A stretch of DNA of 64,000 bases, taken from NCBI RefSeq assembly GCF_022539315.1, contig NC_066317.1, forward strand, positions 40,208,435 to 40,272,434, given 5' to 3'. A program made the position numbers and the translations under genes. This document shows positions 1 to 13,553 of the stretch, piece by piece; position 1 is the stretch's first letter, and every line of letters begins with the position of its first letter. The notes under the pieces are model-generated. The model was not told the origin of the DNA. It ran no database searches and saw only the letters and a program-made list of their open reading frames with translations. The stretch is from Serinus canaria (taxonomy: Eukaryota; Chordata; Aves; Passeriformes; Fringillidae).

Positions 1-3000
1 GCTGGCACTCTCAAGCTGCTGGTCCATGTAAGGGAAAAAGGAATCCACAGAAGTAACACAAGTGCAAAATCCTTCCTCCTGCTCCACAAAGACTTATGTT
101 ACAGAGCACACAAGGCCTAACAGCATTCTGCTTTTCCTTAAACCACCAGATTATGGCCAGGCCAGCTTTACACCTCCGCACTCTGTACTCAGCTTCTATT
201 CCAATTACCACGACTAAATCCACAAAGGAATTTAGGCTTCTCAATAATTAACACAATGGTTTTCTGCCAATTTGCTGAGCTGCCAGGCTAGTAATGAAAA
301 AACAAGGGACCTATATGAAAACAATCCTTAGCTTTACCTATTAAGTAATTTTAATGTTTTCTGCTACTCATAGCATAGAAGGTAGGAAACAGCTGAGCTG
401 CTGCAGGAGAGGCTTTCAGGCACTCAACCCTAAGGTGGGCACTTGTCACCTCAAGTGAGTACAAAACCTCTCACTACAAGTCAAACAACAGTGTAGAGAA
501 CCATCTTTACATCACTGGTCCTTCAGTCAGTTTATTCATTTTACTACTGTGATCCACCAACTGAAAACACAACCTAATGAGATCATTCTTCAGCATTTTG
601 GAATGCAAAGTAACACTACCAGAGTCCAGTATTTTTCTGATACCTCTTTCTTTTTTCCCCCATTAGTCTGATTTCAAAGGCAATATCTATTTTTCAGCAA
701 CCCAACATTTGTATTTATGCTTCCTACCTCTAATGGCAGCATACAATATTGACATAATAGAAACAGATGAAGTCAGACAAAGCTCACCAAGACACAAATT
801 GCTTTGGCAAACTCTTTCTTTGCTGCTCCCAGTTTCACATAATCATGACAATGATCAGTCCTTCAGGCTGCAAAGAAGGTAGCTATTTCAAGAGCTCAGG
901 TACATGACACCAGCAGACTGAACCTACTTGCAGCTACACTGCCTCCACCTTTGTCCACCTTCATGTTGCTTATCAGCAAGAAAAGGTGCTGCCAAAATGC
1001 CTGAGCCTACCAAGCCTGCTCCTGCTCCCTACAAAAACACTCCTTTCTGCAGTATGATGGAGCACGCAACAGGAAGCTCCTAAAACAGAAAACTGACCCC
1101 TTCCTGTTCAAATCTCTTTGTTCCTGAAGATCATAATTTTCCCAAAGATCTGACAAGCCCTCATGCAGTAGCTTGGAGGGAAAGGAACTCCAGGAAAGGT
1201 TTCCAGGAAGTTTTACAGCTCCCAAAAGCAAAGTTAAAGCATGATACCAACACCTGCCAGTGGAGAATGGCTCAGGAAATCAGTGCTGAGCTTGTGTTTG
1301 TTTTTTCTTCTTGTTAATAGAGGCACATGATAATGTAGTCATCTACCATGTATTGCTCCAGCTAAGTGAAAATGAGTTTTTGTTTGCTGTTTGTGTTCTT
1401 TACAGGACTATTAATTGCAGAACAGGCTATTAGTTTGAAACATTTGTTTGAACTATATTAATGCTTTTCCTAGCTCAGGAAAGTCAATTTGATATTTGCT
1501 GTACTCAAGGCAATGCAGGATGTTACAGTTGTGCTGCCAGTTAATTGCTCCATGTTGAATTATCTGTAGGTCAGAAGTAATTTTTCAGCTAACAGAATTT
1601 GACTCTCATTTAAGTGGCAAATAACAGAGACAAGAAGAGCAAAGTCACCATGGTGACATTACATTAGGAATTTTTAGAAATTTCCTTATTCTTCTCCATA
1701 GGTAAGCTTCCACTGCTGATCAGTGAACATCAGTAATGAAGAATTCAAAACTGCAGCCATATTTTCCACTGCAAACTTTCTCCCTGAATGGAAAAATTCT
1801 TCCACAAGGAAGACAGTCTACAGACACATCTCTAAAACAGGACTTCTCTGCTATCTCTGTTTTTAGTAGCCAGTATGACTACACATTTTATGAGATGCAG
1901 TGGATACTCCTTAGGAAAATTAGGCCATTAAAGAGATCACAATTCATATGACAAAGGCCAGTGCCACCCAGAAAGGTGGAGAGAAAAGATCCTTAAAAAT
2001 ATTCTTAAACAGCAACAAACTGAAAGCTGGAATAACACGACTGTACATATTTTGCACGTTGGGTAGAGGAAGGAGCACCTGTGTCATACCATAAATCTAA
2101 GGTGGTTGAAGCTGCACAAAAGAAGGTTGGGAGAGGGGTTCTGAAGATAGGTGACAACTGAAGTCAAATGTAACATAATCCTCAGTAGATGTCCTATTTT
2201 GTATCCATGCAGTTTTACACCTACTAGGTAGTTTCCTCTCTTTGAAAAATAAACACATGGAAAGGTGGATTTCCCTTCCTAGAAATTATTTACTTCCTCA
2301 GAACTTTAACATCCTCTGTTTTTCAAATTCCTCTGCCTATTAGTAATAACAGCTCAAAAGGCACTTCTTTCCCCTTAAGGCTGTTTACTGTTCACCAGCT
2401 TGATGAAATGACTGTTCAAAACAGAAAACTTCAGTTTTAACCCTTAGACAATGATCACTACAAGCAGCAACAGAGTAGTGCACATTTGCACTTAAAAAAC
2501 CTGAAGGATAAAGTCAGTGACTTGTGGTATCCTCTGCTTCTAAAGAGGCTTGAAAACTTAACCTAAATGGAAAAACAAAATTGAGAGGTTGAAAGATAAA
2601 TTTTCTCTGCCAAATTTTATACAGAATAGCTAATCATACAGTTTTCTATCTTACTTCCCAAAGGAGATGGTAAAGATAAAAATGTTGTCAAATTACAGCC
2701 TTGTATATAAAGGCATCAAAAGTAGACAGCAGACATATCTTAGCAAAAGTTTAATTATTACAAATTTAGTGTCCAAAACAACATTAAACTGTTTGTGTTC
2801 TGTTTGCCCTGCCTTCTGCTTTGAACCCATTGACTTAAATTTTAAGCTCAGGCACATTTGATTCCTGCAGCAATTAAACAAATTGCTCATAAGGAGAGCA
2901 TTGGAAAAGAATTTGATGAGTTTTTTTGTCAGCCTTTACATTCTGATCAGCAGGGTGAAAAAAAATTACATATGACTGACAGTTATCTGAAGACTGGAGT

Positions 3001-5410
3001 TTGAAAGCAGAGGGCAACAACAGAGGGGGAAAATCATTAATAGTTTTACACAGTGTCTGTACAGCTTCTGGTTATTTATAACAAAATCAGCTTATGATAG
3101 ATGGGTGGCATGAACTAGACACACATGAATTGAGATCAAAGTCTAAATTGTCCAGAAGTTGAGCAGTTCAAATAATTTTAACGGTGCTTTCAAAAAGACA
3201 AAGAGCATTGAAATATATTAAAAAAAAAAAATCAAACCTCTATGCTAACGTTTATGTGATCCACACCTAAAGAAGTCAACACACAAAATCTTTTTATGAT
3301 GCAGCATTGAAACATTGCTGCCTTTGAGATGACAACACAAAGACATCTCTATTTCCTGGTTCCTCCTCCTCGTGAAACAAGTGACCTGGTTTTGATGGTG
3401 ACATTTCAAACTCACAGGTGTGTCTGATACACAGAGCACAGGAAGCCTAAGGTGAAACAACATCACAATTGCACTGACCTCAGATTGAAAATCTGGTTAG
3501 CATCTGCAGGATTCCCAGCTGAAATGCACAATTTGAACATAACTTCTGATGTTCATCAAGTTTTGAGAGGCAGGATTGTTTATCTAACAGAGCATCCCCA
3601 AAATATGGTAAAATTTGTGTATATAAACATGTGAAGCTGTTTCCAGTAATAAATACACTGTAAATAAGGGTAGCAGATTCATTCAAGATGGTGCCAACCT
3701 TTTCAGCCCAGATCTTACCAATGACAGTAAGACTTAAATGCTGATGCAAGTAATGACAATCAGAAAATCATCATATCAAGGGACACAAATAAACACAAGT
3801 GCAACACTTTTTTTCACCTTTTAGATAAATCTTTCCGGTATTTTTCAAAAGAAATTTACAGGCACTTTGGGCTGAACCTAAAGCTAGAATAGCAAAAATC
3901 TGGATGCTAAGGCCTTTTCAATGGTGTTTTAAAAGCACACATTTACTGTAACTACTTTTAATTAATTCAGGAAGGATTCCTACCATTGCATTCAAAGAGA
4001 GAAAACATCAATTAGAGCTTTCAAAAATACCAAAGTCTATAATAATATAATTTGTAAGTGTCATTTTGCTAAATTCCTCTCTGCCCTTTTCCAACAAACA
4101 TTTAAATGAATTCTAAGTTCCTTGTTTAGAGTATGTCTTGGTAAAGACAACACCCAGGTTTAAAGTAAGTCACGGAAGAACAACTGCCTTGAAGTCATGA
4201 CCTTGCTTTTAAAAATATTATTCAGACAGGATTCTTACAAGGCCAAACTTGAATCATCATTTCAGCACTTAACAGCTTAAGATACTAATTTAGGATTATG
4301 AGAAACAACACATTAGATTTCACGGTTTTGAAAATGTAATGGTAAAAATTCTACAATTGTTTATTGTACCCACAAAAAAGGGTAGACACCTCAGAGTTTA
4401 GTTACAAACCTATCCCTAAAAAAGTTCATTAAAAAAATTTATCTGCCTCTGGGCAAAGCAAACCTAAAAATCCTTTTAGGTCTTTAAGAAAGTGCTTAGT
4501 AAAAACTATCCACGTGTCCTCACCAGAGAAAATAAGTCCAGAATTCAAAAGAAGTGGTTTCTTTTATGAAGATTTAAATTACATATATTATCAGATTGTT
4601 TTGACAATTTTAGGTATTGAATGTGAAATTTTCTCAGCATTATCTGCAATTAGTTCAGAAAAACCCCTACAGTTTTAATGACCATAAAGAGAAGCTGTTC
4701 CTAAACATACTGGAAGATAAAGTCCATAGAAGTCTAAATACAACATATACAATACTGAAGATGACAGGAGAATTACATAGATTTGACAGGACTACACCCA
4801 TGAAAGCTTGCAATATAATTATTCTTTCAAGTCATGTCTGACCTCAAGCCACCTCCAAGCTCCAGCTCAGTTCATAATTTTCAAACCAAGTAACACACTG
4901 AGAAATGGACATTTTCCATAAAGACATTTGCAGCCCTAATACACTTGTGTATAAAGCAAAACACATGAATTACCCCATCAACATTCTAACAGACTTTGTC
5001 CCAGTTAAAACAATTTGGTGCAAAACCAAGGGACAGAAATTAGAGCTCCCTACCACCTGATCTCACCCTCAAAACTGCATTATTCCATTGCTGGTGCAGG
5101 ACAGCTAGAGAGAATCCTATTTCCATAATGGGTAATCACATTGAAAATGTAGACTTCTAATGCTTCACCTAAAGCACTTGTGAAGGGATGGGATTCATCC
5201 ATTTGGGTCTCCCAAGAATAAAAAACTACAGAAAGAAAAAAAACACAGAAGGAGATCAATTTGTTTTCAAATCTGAAAATTTCAATTGGAGTTACTATGT
5301 GTGCAGATGAAGACTAAAAATCAATTTAAAAAATGAAATGTGTAGCTTGCCCTGGCACACTGTGTATAGGCTGGAGATTTGACTAGAATGCAAACATAAT
5401 GCAAACGGGA

Positions 5411-5502
5411 CTTTTTGTTTGTTTGTTTTTTTAATAAAAACAAAACAAAAAAACCCAACAAAAAACCAAACCAAAACAACCAAAAAAAAGAAACCCCAAC
5501 CC
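5411..5502. repeat. T-rich then A/CA-rich low-complexity tract
   Basis: A T-rich run containing GTTTGTTTG turns abruptly into an A-rich run with AAAACAAAAC and CCAAACCAAAAC blocks. The T-rich and A-rich halves are partly complementary and could fold back. It has no coding meaning. Similar CAAAA/CCAAA tracts recur at 8472-8552 and near 49975, so this looks like a common simple-repeat type of this genome. Confidence 0.75.
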
Positions 5503-8471
5503 TTTAATGCTCAGGTATGTGAACTTCTCGAGGAAGTGGCTCATGTTTCTTCACACTTGTTTCCCCTTCACTCTGAGTGTGTGCTGTAGCTTTTCCTGAG
5601 AGGACTGATTTCTCCACAGCACTTTTGAAATCTGATTTCTAACTTTGTTTTGGTCCCCCCATGAGGAATGCTATTGTTTAGGCCTCTTGTCAACACACAA
5701 TTTAACTCCAGCATCTGAACCCACGGTTTTAAGTAACACGTTCTGATCTATGCAAGATGCACCCCATGAGACCAGTCTAATATTTTTTTTCTTTGAAGCC
5801 ACTGTAGCTGTCCCTGCCCAGAATAGAGGGCACATATAGATGGCTCGTTGTCTTGTCACTGCAGCAATTATATCTATCTTTTCCCTTTCAAGCACTTTTG
5901 TAATTCTCTTCCTGTCTCCTCTTGCAACTCCCAGAAGTCTCTTCACAGTATCTGCTCAAATTTCCCCACATACATTTCATGCACTCATAAGCAGCAGTAA
6001 TCTTTTATCATAAGAACACTTCCCAAGTTCATCCACAAAGCTACAATTTGCTTCTTCCTCAGACCCCCTTTATATTTTCATTTCTGCTACAGGAAATCAA
6101 GAAAACCACTGGTGTTGTAGTCAAGCAGAGGTCAAACCCATGTGTTAATAAACCTGCTTTTCAGTTTACCTTTGCATCAAGCCTGCCCCATCTTTCATGT
6201 TCAGCACATATTGCAAAGAGTACCTGACCCTGCTGTACTTTCTGTAGCTCTTACTGACATGTTTGTTTTCATTTGTGTTTTTTATCTAAGCAGTGACTGA
6301 TTTTAGAGAATTACGTTTAAGATGATTACACCCCTAAATACAACAAAAAACATATTCACACCTGAATTAATTTAGCATACCATCTCTGCAATTATTATTG
6401 TTTTTGCTCATAAGATAAGTATTTCCTGAAGCTGGAAGGGATCCTCCTACTGCTTTGTATGTATTAATTACAACAGGTGCTGGCTTTCAAACAATTTGGT
6501 AGAGTTTGCAGTCCTGACAGGACAAAGTGTGTCCTGAATTTGGCCTTTGCTCAAGACCATAAATCAGTCATCTCTGAATCAAATGCCAATGGCAAAAACA
6601 TGTGAACATGTAAATCTATGGCTATGCAAATAAGGAATTAAAAACCTCTCTCTTGAACTTGTTTAGAAGTAGAATGATAATCTGCAAGGCTCAGATTACA
6701 TGATCCGTATCTGTAAAGTGACCCTTATAGAAGAGGTCTCTTAAAAGACTTGAATTTGCCTGATTATCTGCATGTATGTCAAAACAAAGCCTTTGGTTTG
6801 GTCTTTATTCTACTGTCAAACCTGTCACCCTTTCGTTTTGCTCTCATACAGTAGCACTTCATTTGATTAGCCTCTTTTTATAGTTTACTTATTCAAAGAA
6901 AACCATTTGATTGCATCAGTCACACTGAAATAATTATTTCCTTCAGATTCCTAACAAATACAGATTTCTCCAACAGAAAAACTGCAATTACCATGAATTT
7001 GATTATCTGGAGAATGTCACTGCTTAGAGTTCCCTGTTCATTAGAAATTCACTAGAAACTAAATTAAATTAAATTTGTGCTGGCAACTGCTGTCTTCTGT
7101 CAGGATTTGCTTATTAAAACGTGTAACTGCATAAACTGGCTAGAAGGAGCAGTGTGATGTACCTGATCAATACATGAATTAAAGGAAACACACCCAGTGT
7201 TTTGCACTGGCAGCCCTTTGGGTTGCTACAGCTTGGTTTTCTTTAATTTTTTTACTGTTAGTGGGAAGAAAGAACGAAGGTACAAGGTTGATGCCTAAAC
7301 CAGACAATAACTGTGTAAGATTTTAACAAGCACAAAGCACAAAATACACAAAAGTCAGTAGTGTGACCTGTGTCTTCAAAAGGGAATTATTTCTTGGATA
7401 CTTCACCTAGGCCAATCCCTAAAATTTAGGATTGTCTCAAAAGCTGAAACGGTCAGAAATTCAGAACACATGTGATGTTTGCAAACAGCAGTTGAAATAC
7501 CAACAAACTTGGGCCATCTAATCCATTAATCCGCTCCTTATGAAGGTCCATGAAGGTTGCTTTATTGGAGAGAGCAAAACATCCTGTCCTGAAGATTTAC
7601 TAAATAACCTTCATAAAATACAATTTTTTTGTAATTCTCACCAATCAATAATTGCCTCATACCAATTATTTACTCTTCCTTATTTATCATAGTCCAGGTA
7701 CTAGAAAAGCTGTCATATCAACAGATAAGAGAATCTGAAGTTCTCAAATGAACACAAAAATCAGGGAGAAACAGGCAGTTAGTACCTTAAAAATGTCATT
7801 TTGCACCTGCTTGATGCCAACATGTCAGATTACATTTGTTTTTATAAATGTTTATACATATTGATTTATGATTAAAAAATGAAGGTTTTTTTTATTTTAT
7901 AGTCATGTCTAATTTCTAAAAATGAACATTAAAAGAAAAACAACAGTCAAAGCACCCAATTTATTTAACTCATGCTTTGTTCTATTGCCTGAACCACTAC
8001 TTTTCACTTATGATCACTTCAGGTAGGGAAAATACTGTTCATATGCACAGAGACCCTCTGCAGTAACATATAATTTCTAGTTCATGCATTTTTCAGACAT
8101 CAGAGTTGATCCAGATAACTGAATCTTGGATATCCTCCCCCACCCCAACATTTGCTAAAACTAAACTCTGATAAAGCATTAGCTTTCAGCAAGTTAATCC
8201 CAGTGAGAAATATGTGGCTTTATTAAACAATATAGCACTCAAGGTACACTGTGGTGATGAAGCTTTTTGTTCAGGCTATGGTTAATTAGCCTGAACATAA
8301 AACATGGCATCATGCTGGCAAGAATGCTCTGTGGCTGTCCTGCTCTTGACATAGCCCCTACCCCTTCTAATCACAGACTACACCATCCAACCTAAGCCTC
8401 TTAGGAAGGGTTACAGTCACCTTTCAGCCCTGCTGCCTGCTTGAACTGGGATTTCACCTATTGGTGCTGTT

Positions 8472-8552
8472 CAAAAAAGAAAAAAAAAACAACCAAAAAA
8501 CCAACCAAATAAAAACCCAAACCCCAAATCAAAATAAAACCACAAAACCACC
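8472..8552. repeat. A/CA-rich low-complexity tract
   Basis: An A run is followed by irregular AACC and AAACCC blocks over about 80 bases, very like the tract at 5411-5502. It could be the degraded tail of an old retroposed sequence or a simple repeat. No body of a retroposon can be recognised next to it. Confidence 0.7.
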
Positions 8553-11500
8553 AATACATTAAGAAACTAGACATGTTGCTCTTAAACTGTTTGAAAAAAC
8601 ACAAAGACCCTTCCACCTATTTTGACCTTCAGTCACAACTACTGATTTCTGATTAGAATAACTCATGATCCTACAACCAAATGCAGCCTTAGAAATCAAT
8701 GCATTTTACTATCTTCATAAACTTCAATGAATCTGATTTTCAGCTGTGAGAACTGCAGTTATTGACTCCATTTCCATTTGGTTTCATCATGCATTCCTGC
8801 ATATTCTTTTGGGTCCTGAAGAAGCAAAAAAATAAAGCTACTATTCTTGTGGACAAATTTAGTTGATAAGCCACTGATGCTAAACTAAGGATAGCTTTAG
8901 GTACCCAACAAACAGTTCAGCTGTACACTGCTTTAATACTTGTACATAAAATGCAAGATGAGTACCCTTAAAAGAAGTAAAACTTTCATTATTCTGTCTC
9001 TCAGCATTATTTAACAGCTGCTTTATGAAAAGGCTAATAAAAAAGTTTGGTTTATAGTTTGATCATAGTAATGATTGAGATGAAGACTGTTTGCTTTTCC
9101 TTTTAGTGGTTTTTCCCACTATTCGAGACTCAGGACCTTCAGTATCACCTCTTCAAAAGTGCACTATGTTACTCAGGTTACTTAAGAGCACAGAACCACA
9201 TCTGTTCTATTCAACCCCCTGATGGTGGTTGGTGAGGTTTTTAAGGGTGGATGAGTCAGAACACTATCTGTATTCAGTACAGAGAGACCAAAAAAATCAA
9301 TCTATTTAGGGAAAGAAGTTAGAAATAACAGAAGAAACGGGTCCGCCTTTGGAATTTCCTACTTCATAGCAGCATTAGCTATGATGTATCACTGTTATGG
9401 AACAATACATCTGAACAGAAAAACACATTACATGCTTCAAAAACACTGAAAGCAGAAGTAGATCTAAAATTTTGTCATCTAGCATGCCTTTAGTCAAAGA
9501 TACATGCTGCCCTTTTAAGTACTTACTTCTCTCCCTTTTCCCTCCCATACATGAACTTTTCCATTACATCAGTGCCTTTGAAAGTCTTTCTAGTTTTTGT
9601 TTTAGCTTTTAAATGTTAAGAAGCTTCATAATTTCAGAAAGGTCAGCTTGTGTCTTTTCATGAAAGCGTTTTGACAAAAGACTACTTGAATAAAAATGAA
9701 CACAGAGCATCTATGGCACAGTCTTCTCTCATATAGGAAGCTACATGCTACATACAAGAGTAAAGAAAGGAAATTCACACTGGCAACAGTAACATGCTTA
9801 ATTCAATAGGAAAGAATGACATGAGAAAGGACTGGTATCAGAGCAGTAGGACACAACCACAAAGTATACATTTGTACAATTCTAGTTTACAAACAGGTAG
9901 AAACTAACAATTTTTATTTCTATTTTTGTGCAGACAGCCTCACCAGAACAGAAATACTTTTGCAAGGTCACATCTGATGGAGGCTCTGCATTTCAGACAC
10001 AACCACATAATTGATGTATTACATTCAATACCTGATCCTTCTGGTGCAGAAGTGAACTTCAGCCATTTCACAGTGTAACATCATACAATGTACCCTAACT
10101 CAGTAACTGTGTCTTCCCTGGCACATCCCTTCTGTATTGCTGCTCACAGGCTGGCCATGTCTGTAAGTACGCTGAGAAGAGTCCACAGGCTGAGGACAGA
10201 GAACACATTTCCACACTAGCTCTTATAAGGTTACTGTGCCCTACACACCCCATGATTGGTTGATGCTTATCACTGTTTGCTCAAACCTGATTATTCTAAA
10301 CAAGCAGCATACCAAATAAGCTGTTACCACTTCATTTTACCTCCTCCGATCATCCTGGTCTCTCATTTCTATCACTGTTTGCACCTGCTACTATGACACT
10401 GCATTTTAGGATTAATCTGCCTGGTTTTGCTTTGTTGGTATTCTGTTTAAGAGCTACACACAGACCCAGAGTCACCTTCTAAGGTCATCTGTCTAAAAAA
10501 TGTTTGAAGCGACTGTAATGTTAAAGCATGACAGCTGATGTTATTTACATCTCTGCTGACCAAGAGAGAGCCTGACTTTGGATAACCTAGAGGTTTTCCA
10601 ATAATGCATATCACCTCTTAAAAAAAAACAAAACATGGTTCCACTGAAACCTAGAAAAACTTCTAGACTTCACCTAGAACTCTACACTACCATTTCTAAT
10701 ACCAAGCTTTCCAATTTGTCCTAAGTCATATTATTGTCAAGGTCTTCTTGTAAACCTTCTGTTTAGGAGTACACTTCAAATCATCATGAGAGGAAAAATG
10801 TCCCTCTCCATGCATGCCCATTTGATTTCTACATCAGTGACCCAATTCTAGGCCTTTAAAACTTACATGATGTGGAATTAGTTTGCACTGGATACGCTCC
10901 TTACTTAGTTGCTGTTTCTTACCTCTAACTCATTGAAATTCTTCCTCCACATCAGATTCTATTGCAGTACCTCCATGGCCACTACTGACAGTCACCGATT
11001 TGATTTACAAATAGCTCTGATGGGATCAGATGTTGCCAAAGAGACAGTAAGGAAGCAGAGGGAAGCTGGGAATCGATATGAGAAAAATAACAAAAGGAGA
11101 AAAGCAGAATGGAAAGAGCACAGAATATTGGTTTAAATAATACTGACTAATAAGATGCATCTATCAGCACCTAATGGGTGCACACTGTTTAGTGATTAGT
11201 CATTGTTAGTCTTCACTTGTTTTCCTCAAACCATAAATTCTTCATAGTGAGAAGAATCCTCAGTGAGAATCAATTCACCTTGAACTGCAAGATCCTTTAC
11301 TTTGTATACTGCTATATTCATGTTTCTTATTGTTGTAACAAAATCTCCCTCTTTGTTAAAGACTTACCAACATCTTAAATACTAGCTCTGCTTGTTTATA
11401 ATTTTCCTCATAATTACAGACTCAATCATAAATATTCATGCAGTCCACACTGTAAAGGCACATTCCACTTTCTAGATCACAGATGAAGGCAGTTCTCTAA

Positions 11501-12051
11501 ACCACTTACTGTGTGACCCCTACACAGAGGCATAAAGAAGTTGGTGTGTGTGCATTCACCAAAAAACAAAATCCTGAAATGGTTCAAGTAAGATGGAGCT
11601 TTTCTCATGGGGAGAACACATAGTAGCAATTCAATTATATACTGCTGTTTCCAAATGCAACGTCTCACTTGGGGGATAGTTGCTGATCATGCTTGTTCAA
11701 ATGCCTTTGCAGGATATATACAGAAACAACACTGGAATTTGGCTCCTAGTTACAGAGTGCTGGTTACTAATTTAACTATAAAGATACCAGACCTCGAATT
11801 CTTGATTTCATGCCCACTCAACTGTCCAAACAAATGGCTCATCTCAGTGGGACTTAAATCCACATAATTATTAGAGAAGGCTTAAGACCAAAATATCATC
11901 TTATTTTCTATAGATGCAAAGTGAATCAGAATATTTAGATCAGTATTCATAATTGTATGTATTTCATTATAAGACAATTCAGAAATTGCACTAATGCATA
12001 AGAATACAGTTGGTAGCTGGGAAAATGCTACTTTAAATAGAAACCTTATCT

Positions 12052-12371
12052 GTCCTGAGGGATTGAGGTTTTATTGACCTAGGTTTAACTACAGCAAATG
12101 TGTTGTGATTAATAACTATTCAGAACCATTCATTTTGCACTGAAAAATCTCCGGCATTAACACAGTCCCTACCAGAAGACCTCTCCCATTCCTGCTAGCT
12201 CCTTATATAGGTCTCGGTGTTTTTATTGTCTCTACCTTCAGTAGATTATCTCAGGATCCCTGGGATTGTTCAATAAAAGTTTAACCGTCTTGCGCTATTA
12301 ATGTGCTGGTGCTCCATGTGGAGTGCTCGTTTCCTTCCTTTTATTGAACGCCAAACGGAGGGACACAATGG
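12052..12371 (+). mobile_element. Possible old LTR-like unit (TATA plus polyA signal)
   Basis: A TATATAG box at 12204-12210 is followed about 65 bases later by AATAAA at 12272-12277, and then by a stretch with more CpG. This TATA-to-polyadenylation spacing is typical of an LTR (U3-R-U5). A TGT at 12052 and a CA near 12371 could be the ends, but I found no convincing target-site duplication, primer-binding site or internal retroviral sequence. It lies about 550 bases from the CpG island, so it may instead be ordinary promoter-flanking DNA. Boundaries are guesses. Confidence 0.25.
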
Positions 12372-12390
12372 GTGTGTTGTGCTCTGTCTA

Positions 12391-12403
12391 GCACGGAACG
12401 TGC
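12391..12403. promoter_or_regulatory. CpG-containing inverted repeat GCACG-GAA-CGTGC
   Basis: A perfect 5-bp inverted repeat around GAA presents two opposed CGTGC cores. RCGTG is the core bound by bHLH-PAS factors such as HIF and ARNT partners. It sits in the CpG-richer shoulder upstream of the CpG island. Function is inference only. Confidence 0.25.
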
Positions 12404-13074
12404 GATATCTTTAAAAAGGAGGTGTGAGCTGGCTTTAATACCACTACTCTTAACAGCACAAGTACCACAAACTAATCAACCACAGCACTGGGGCATGCAG
12501 TCCATTGAAAGCTGGTGAAAAAGCTGCTTTTTATTATGACCTACATACTGCACAGCAGCAGTTGGACAATTTAAATCTAACACCGAGGCTGAACACAATG
12601 CATGGAATCTACTAGGGATGAACTCCGTGATGTAAGGCAAACATGCTCACGAGTTCTATAATATTTTATTTCACCCACGCTATCCTGATAATAAAAAACA
12701 CAATAACGATCCAAACAAAAATATAATCCCTGCCTTTTACTAGAATTATCTGCTAAAAAAATTATCAACTATTGGAAGCATCCTTCTGAATCAGCAACCA
12801 TATGGAACAACACACATCGAAACGTTTAAGGACAACGCAGTCAGATCAATGAATTCAGCAACCACCCTAAACCAGCCACCGACCTAAGCCAAGGCACAGA
12901 TACCGAGAGAAGCTTGTTTCCTGCACGAAGTTGTGCCCAGCTGTGCCCCAGACCCGCACCAGCCCGTGCCCAGGTACCTCTCCCGCAGCAGCCGAGGCGC
13001 ACAGCGGATCCCTTTTGTGGCCGAGTCCGGCGGCAGCAGCTCGCCCGGCGGGAGCAGCCCGGGAGCCGCAGCGG

Positions 13075-13110
13075 CGCCGGGCCGGGCCGAGCCGAGCCGA
13101 GCCGAGCCGC
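13075..13110. repeat. CCGAG/CCGGG pentanucleotide repeat in the CpG island
   Basis: GGGCC-type units pass into about four copies of GCCGA. It is a short GC-rich microsatellite, likely variable in length, and it contributes artefactual open frames on both strands. Confidence 0.8.
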
Positions 13111-13354
13111 ACACCTGCTCCTGGCAGTGCCGCGCCCGGCGCCAGCCGCGCTCCGAGCGGCAGCGGCGACTCCCGGCCCTGGATCCCGGCTGGGCTCCGA
13201 GCGGCGGCTAGCGAGCTGCCGAGACAGCACTGCGGAGGAGCCCTGCCTTCACACGACAAACCCCCGCTCCGCTGCCTGACAGCAGATATGCAGCATTATC
13301 GCCCCGCATTCCACCTCCCCCGAGCAGCGGCGGGAGCGGCAGCCGCCAGCCTGT

Positions 13355-13363
13355 CAAAATGGC
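13355..13363 (+). promoter_or_regulatory. YY1-like site CAAAATGGC
   Basis: CAAAATGGC matches the core of the YY1 motif (AANATGGC). A second copy lies at 13491-13499 in the same orientation. In vertebrate core promoters YY1 sites are often just downstream of the start site and read in the direction of transcription, which slightly favours a plus-strand start. Site prediction only. Confidence 0.35.
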
Positions 13364-13393
13364 AGCTGGCGAGCCCGCGCTCCCGCCCGCATT

Positions 13394-13399
13394 ACTCAC
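13394..13399 (-). other. Candidate minus-strand splice donor (GTGAGT)
   Basis: Read on the minus strand, the sequence is TTA|GTGAGTAA, close to the consensus 5' splice site. The minus-strand open frame that begins at the ATG ending at 13871 runs through the minisatellite and meets its stop codon (13392-13394) just after this donor, as a first coding exon could. The encoded peptide is mostly low-complexity Ala/Pro/Ser, with a non-repetitive end containing YYAVLYRGINNNP, and is not recognised. It supports a possible minus-strand first exon, but a chance match is quite possible. Confidence 0.25.
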
Positions 13400-13433
13400 T
13401 AATATGCCCGTTTCTTCTGCGTCCCCCGACGGG

Positions 13434-13446
13434 ATTGTTGTTTATT
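13434..13446 (+). promoter_or_regulatory. Overlapping SOX-like and FOX-like motifs
   Basis: ATTGTTGTTTATT contains a SOX core (ATTGTT) overlapping a forkhead core (TGTTTATT). It lies in an AT-rich island inside the CpG island, between the two YY1-like sites. This is motif-level evidence only. Confidence 0.25.
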
Positions 13447-13490
13447 CCCCGGTATAGCACAGCATAATATGTCACATTGTTTTCCATAAG

Positions 13491-13499
13491 CAAAATGGC
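13491..13499 (+). promoter_or_regulatory. Second YY1-like site CAAAATGGC
   Basis: Same nine bases and same orientation as the site at 13355-13363, 136 bases downstream. It is followed within 70 bases by an inverted CCAAT box and an X-box-like half. The cluster 13491-13564 looks like the core of a housekeeping-type promoter. Confidence 0.35.
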
Positions 13500-13528
13500 T
13501 GGTCCCCTCGGCACCGCCGCAGAGCGCT

Positions 13529-13535
13529 CATTGGG
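13529..13535 (-). promoter_or_regulatory. Inverted CCAAT box (NF-Y)
   Basis: ATTGG with suitable flanks reads GCCCAATGAG on the minus strand, a good NF-Y site. NF-Y boxes work in either orientation, so it does not decide the direction of transcription. In cell-cycle promoters NF-Y is often found with E2F sites, and a tandem E2F pair lies about 330 bases away. Confidence 0.4.
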
Positions 13536-13553
13536 CTCCCCCGGCTTGCCGGA

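Larger units (their letters stand above)
1..12050. other. AT-rich non-coding DNA, no gene recognised
   Basis: I see no convincing gene here. Open frames are short (up to about 90 codons, for example minus strand 5671-5946), on both strands, without recognisable motifs, and they overlap one another. Isolated splice-like motifs occur: a pyrimidine-rich acceptor ending at 10149 is followed only 13 bases later by a GTAAGT donor, which is too short for a normal exon. Two A-rich tracts are listed separately. The stretch reads as intergenic or intronic vertebrate DNA. Low-similarity ancient repeats may be hidden in it that cannot be recognised by eye. Confidence 0.7.

Noticed and set aside
5671..5946. 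91-codon minus-strand open frame rich in Lys/Arg
   Set aside because: No recognised motif and no supporting splice sites or start context.
10150..10162. 13-base segment between a strong acceptor and GTAAGT
   Set aside because: Far below usual exon size. Chance juxtaposition is more likely than a microexon.
12841..13467. Overlapping long open frames on both strands in the CpG island (up to 178 codons)
   Set aside because: They overlap in several frames and consist of Pro/Ala/Arg/Gly/Ser-biased residues, as GC-rich DNA gives by chance. No domain or consistent start was visible.
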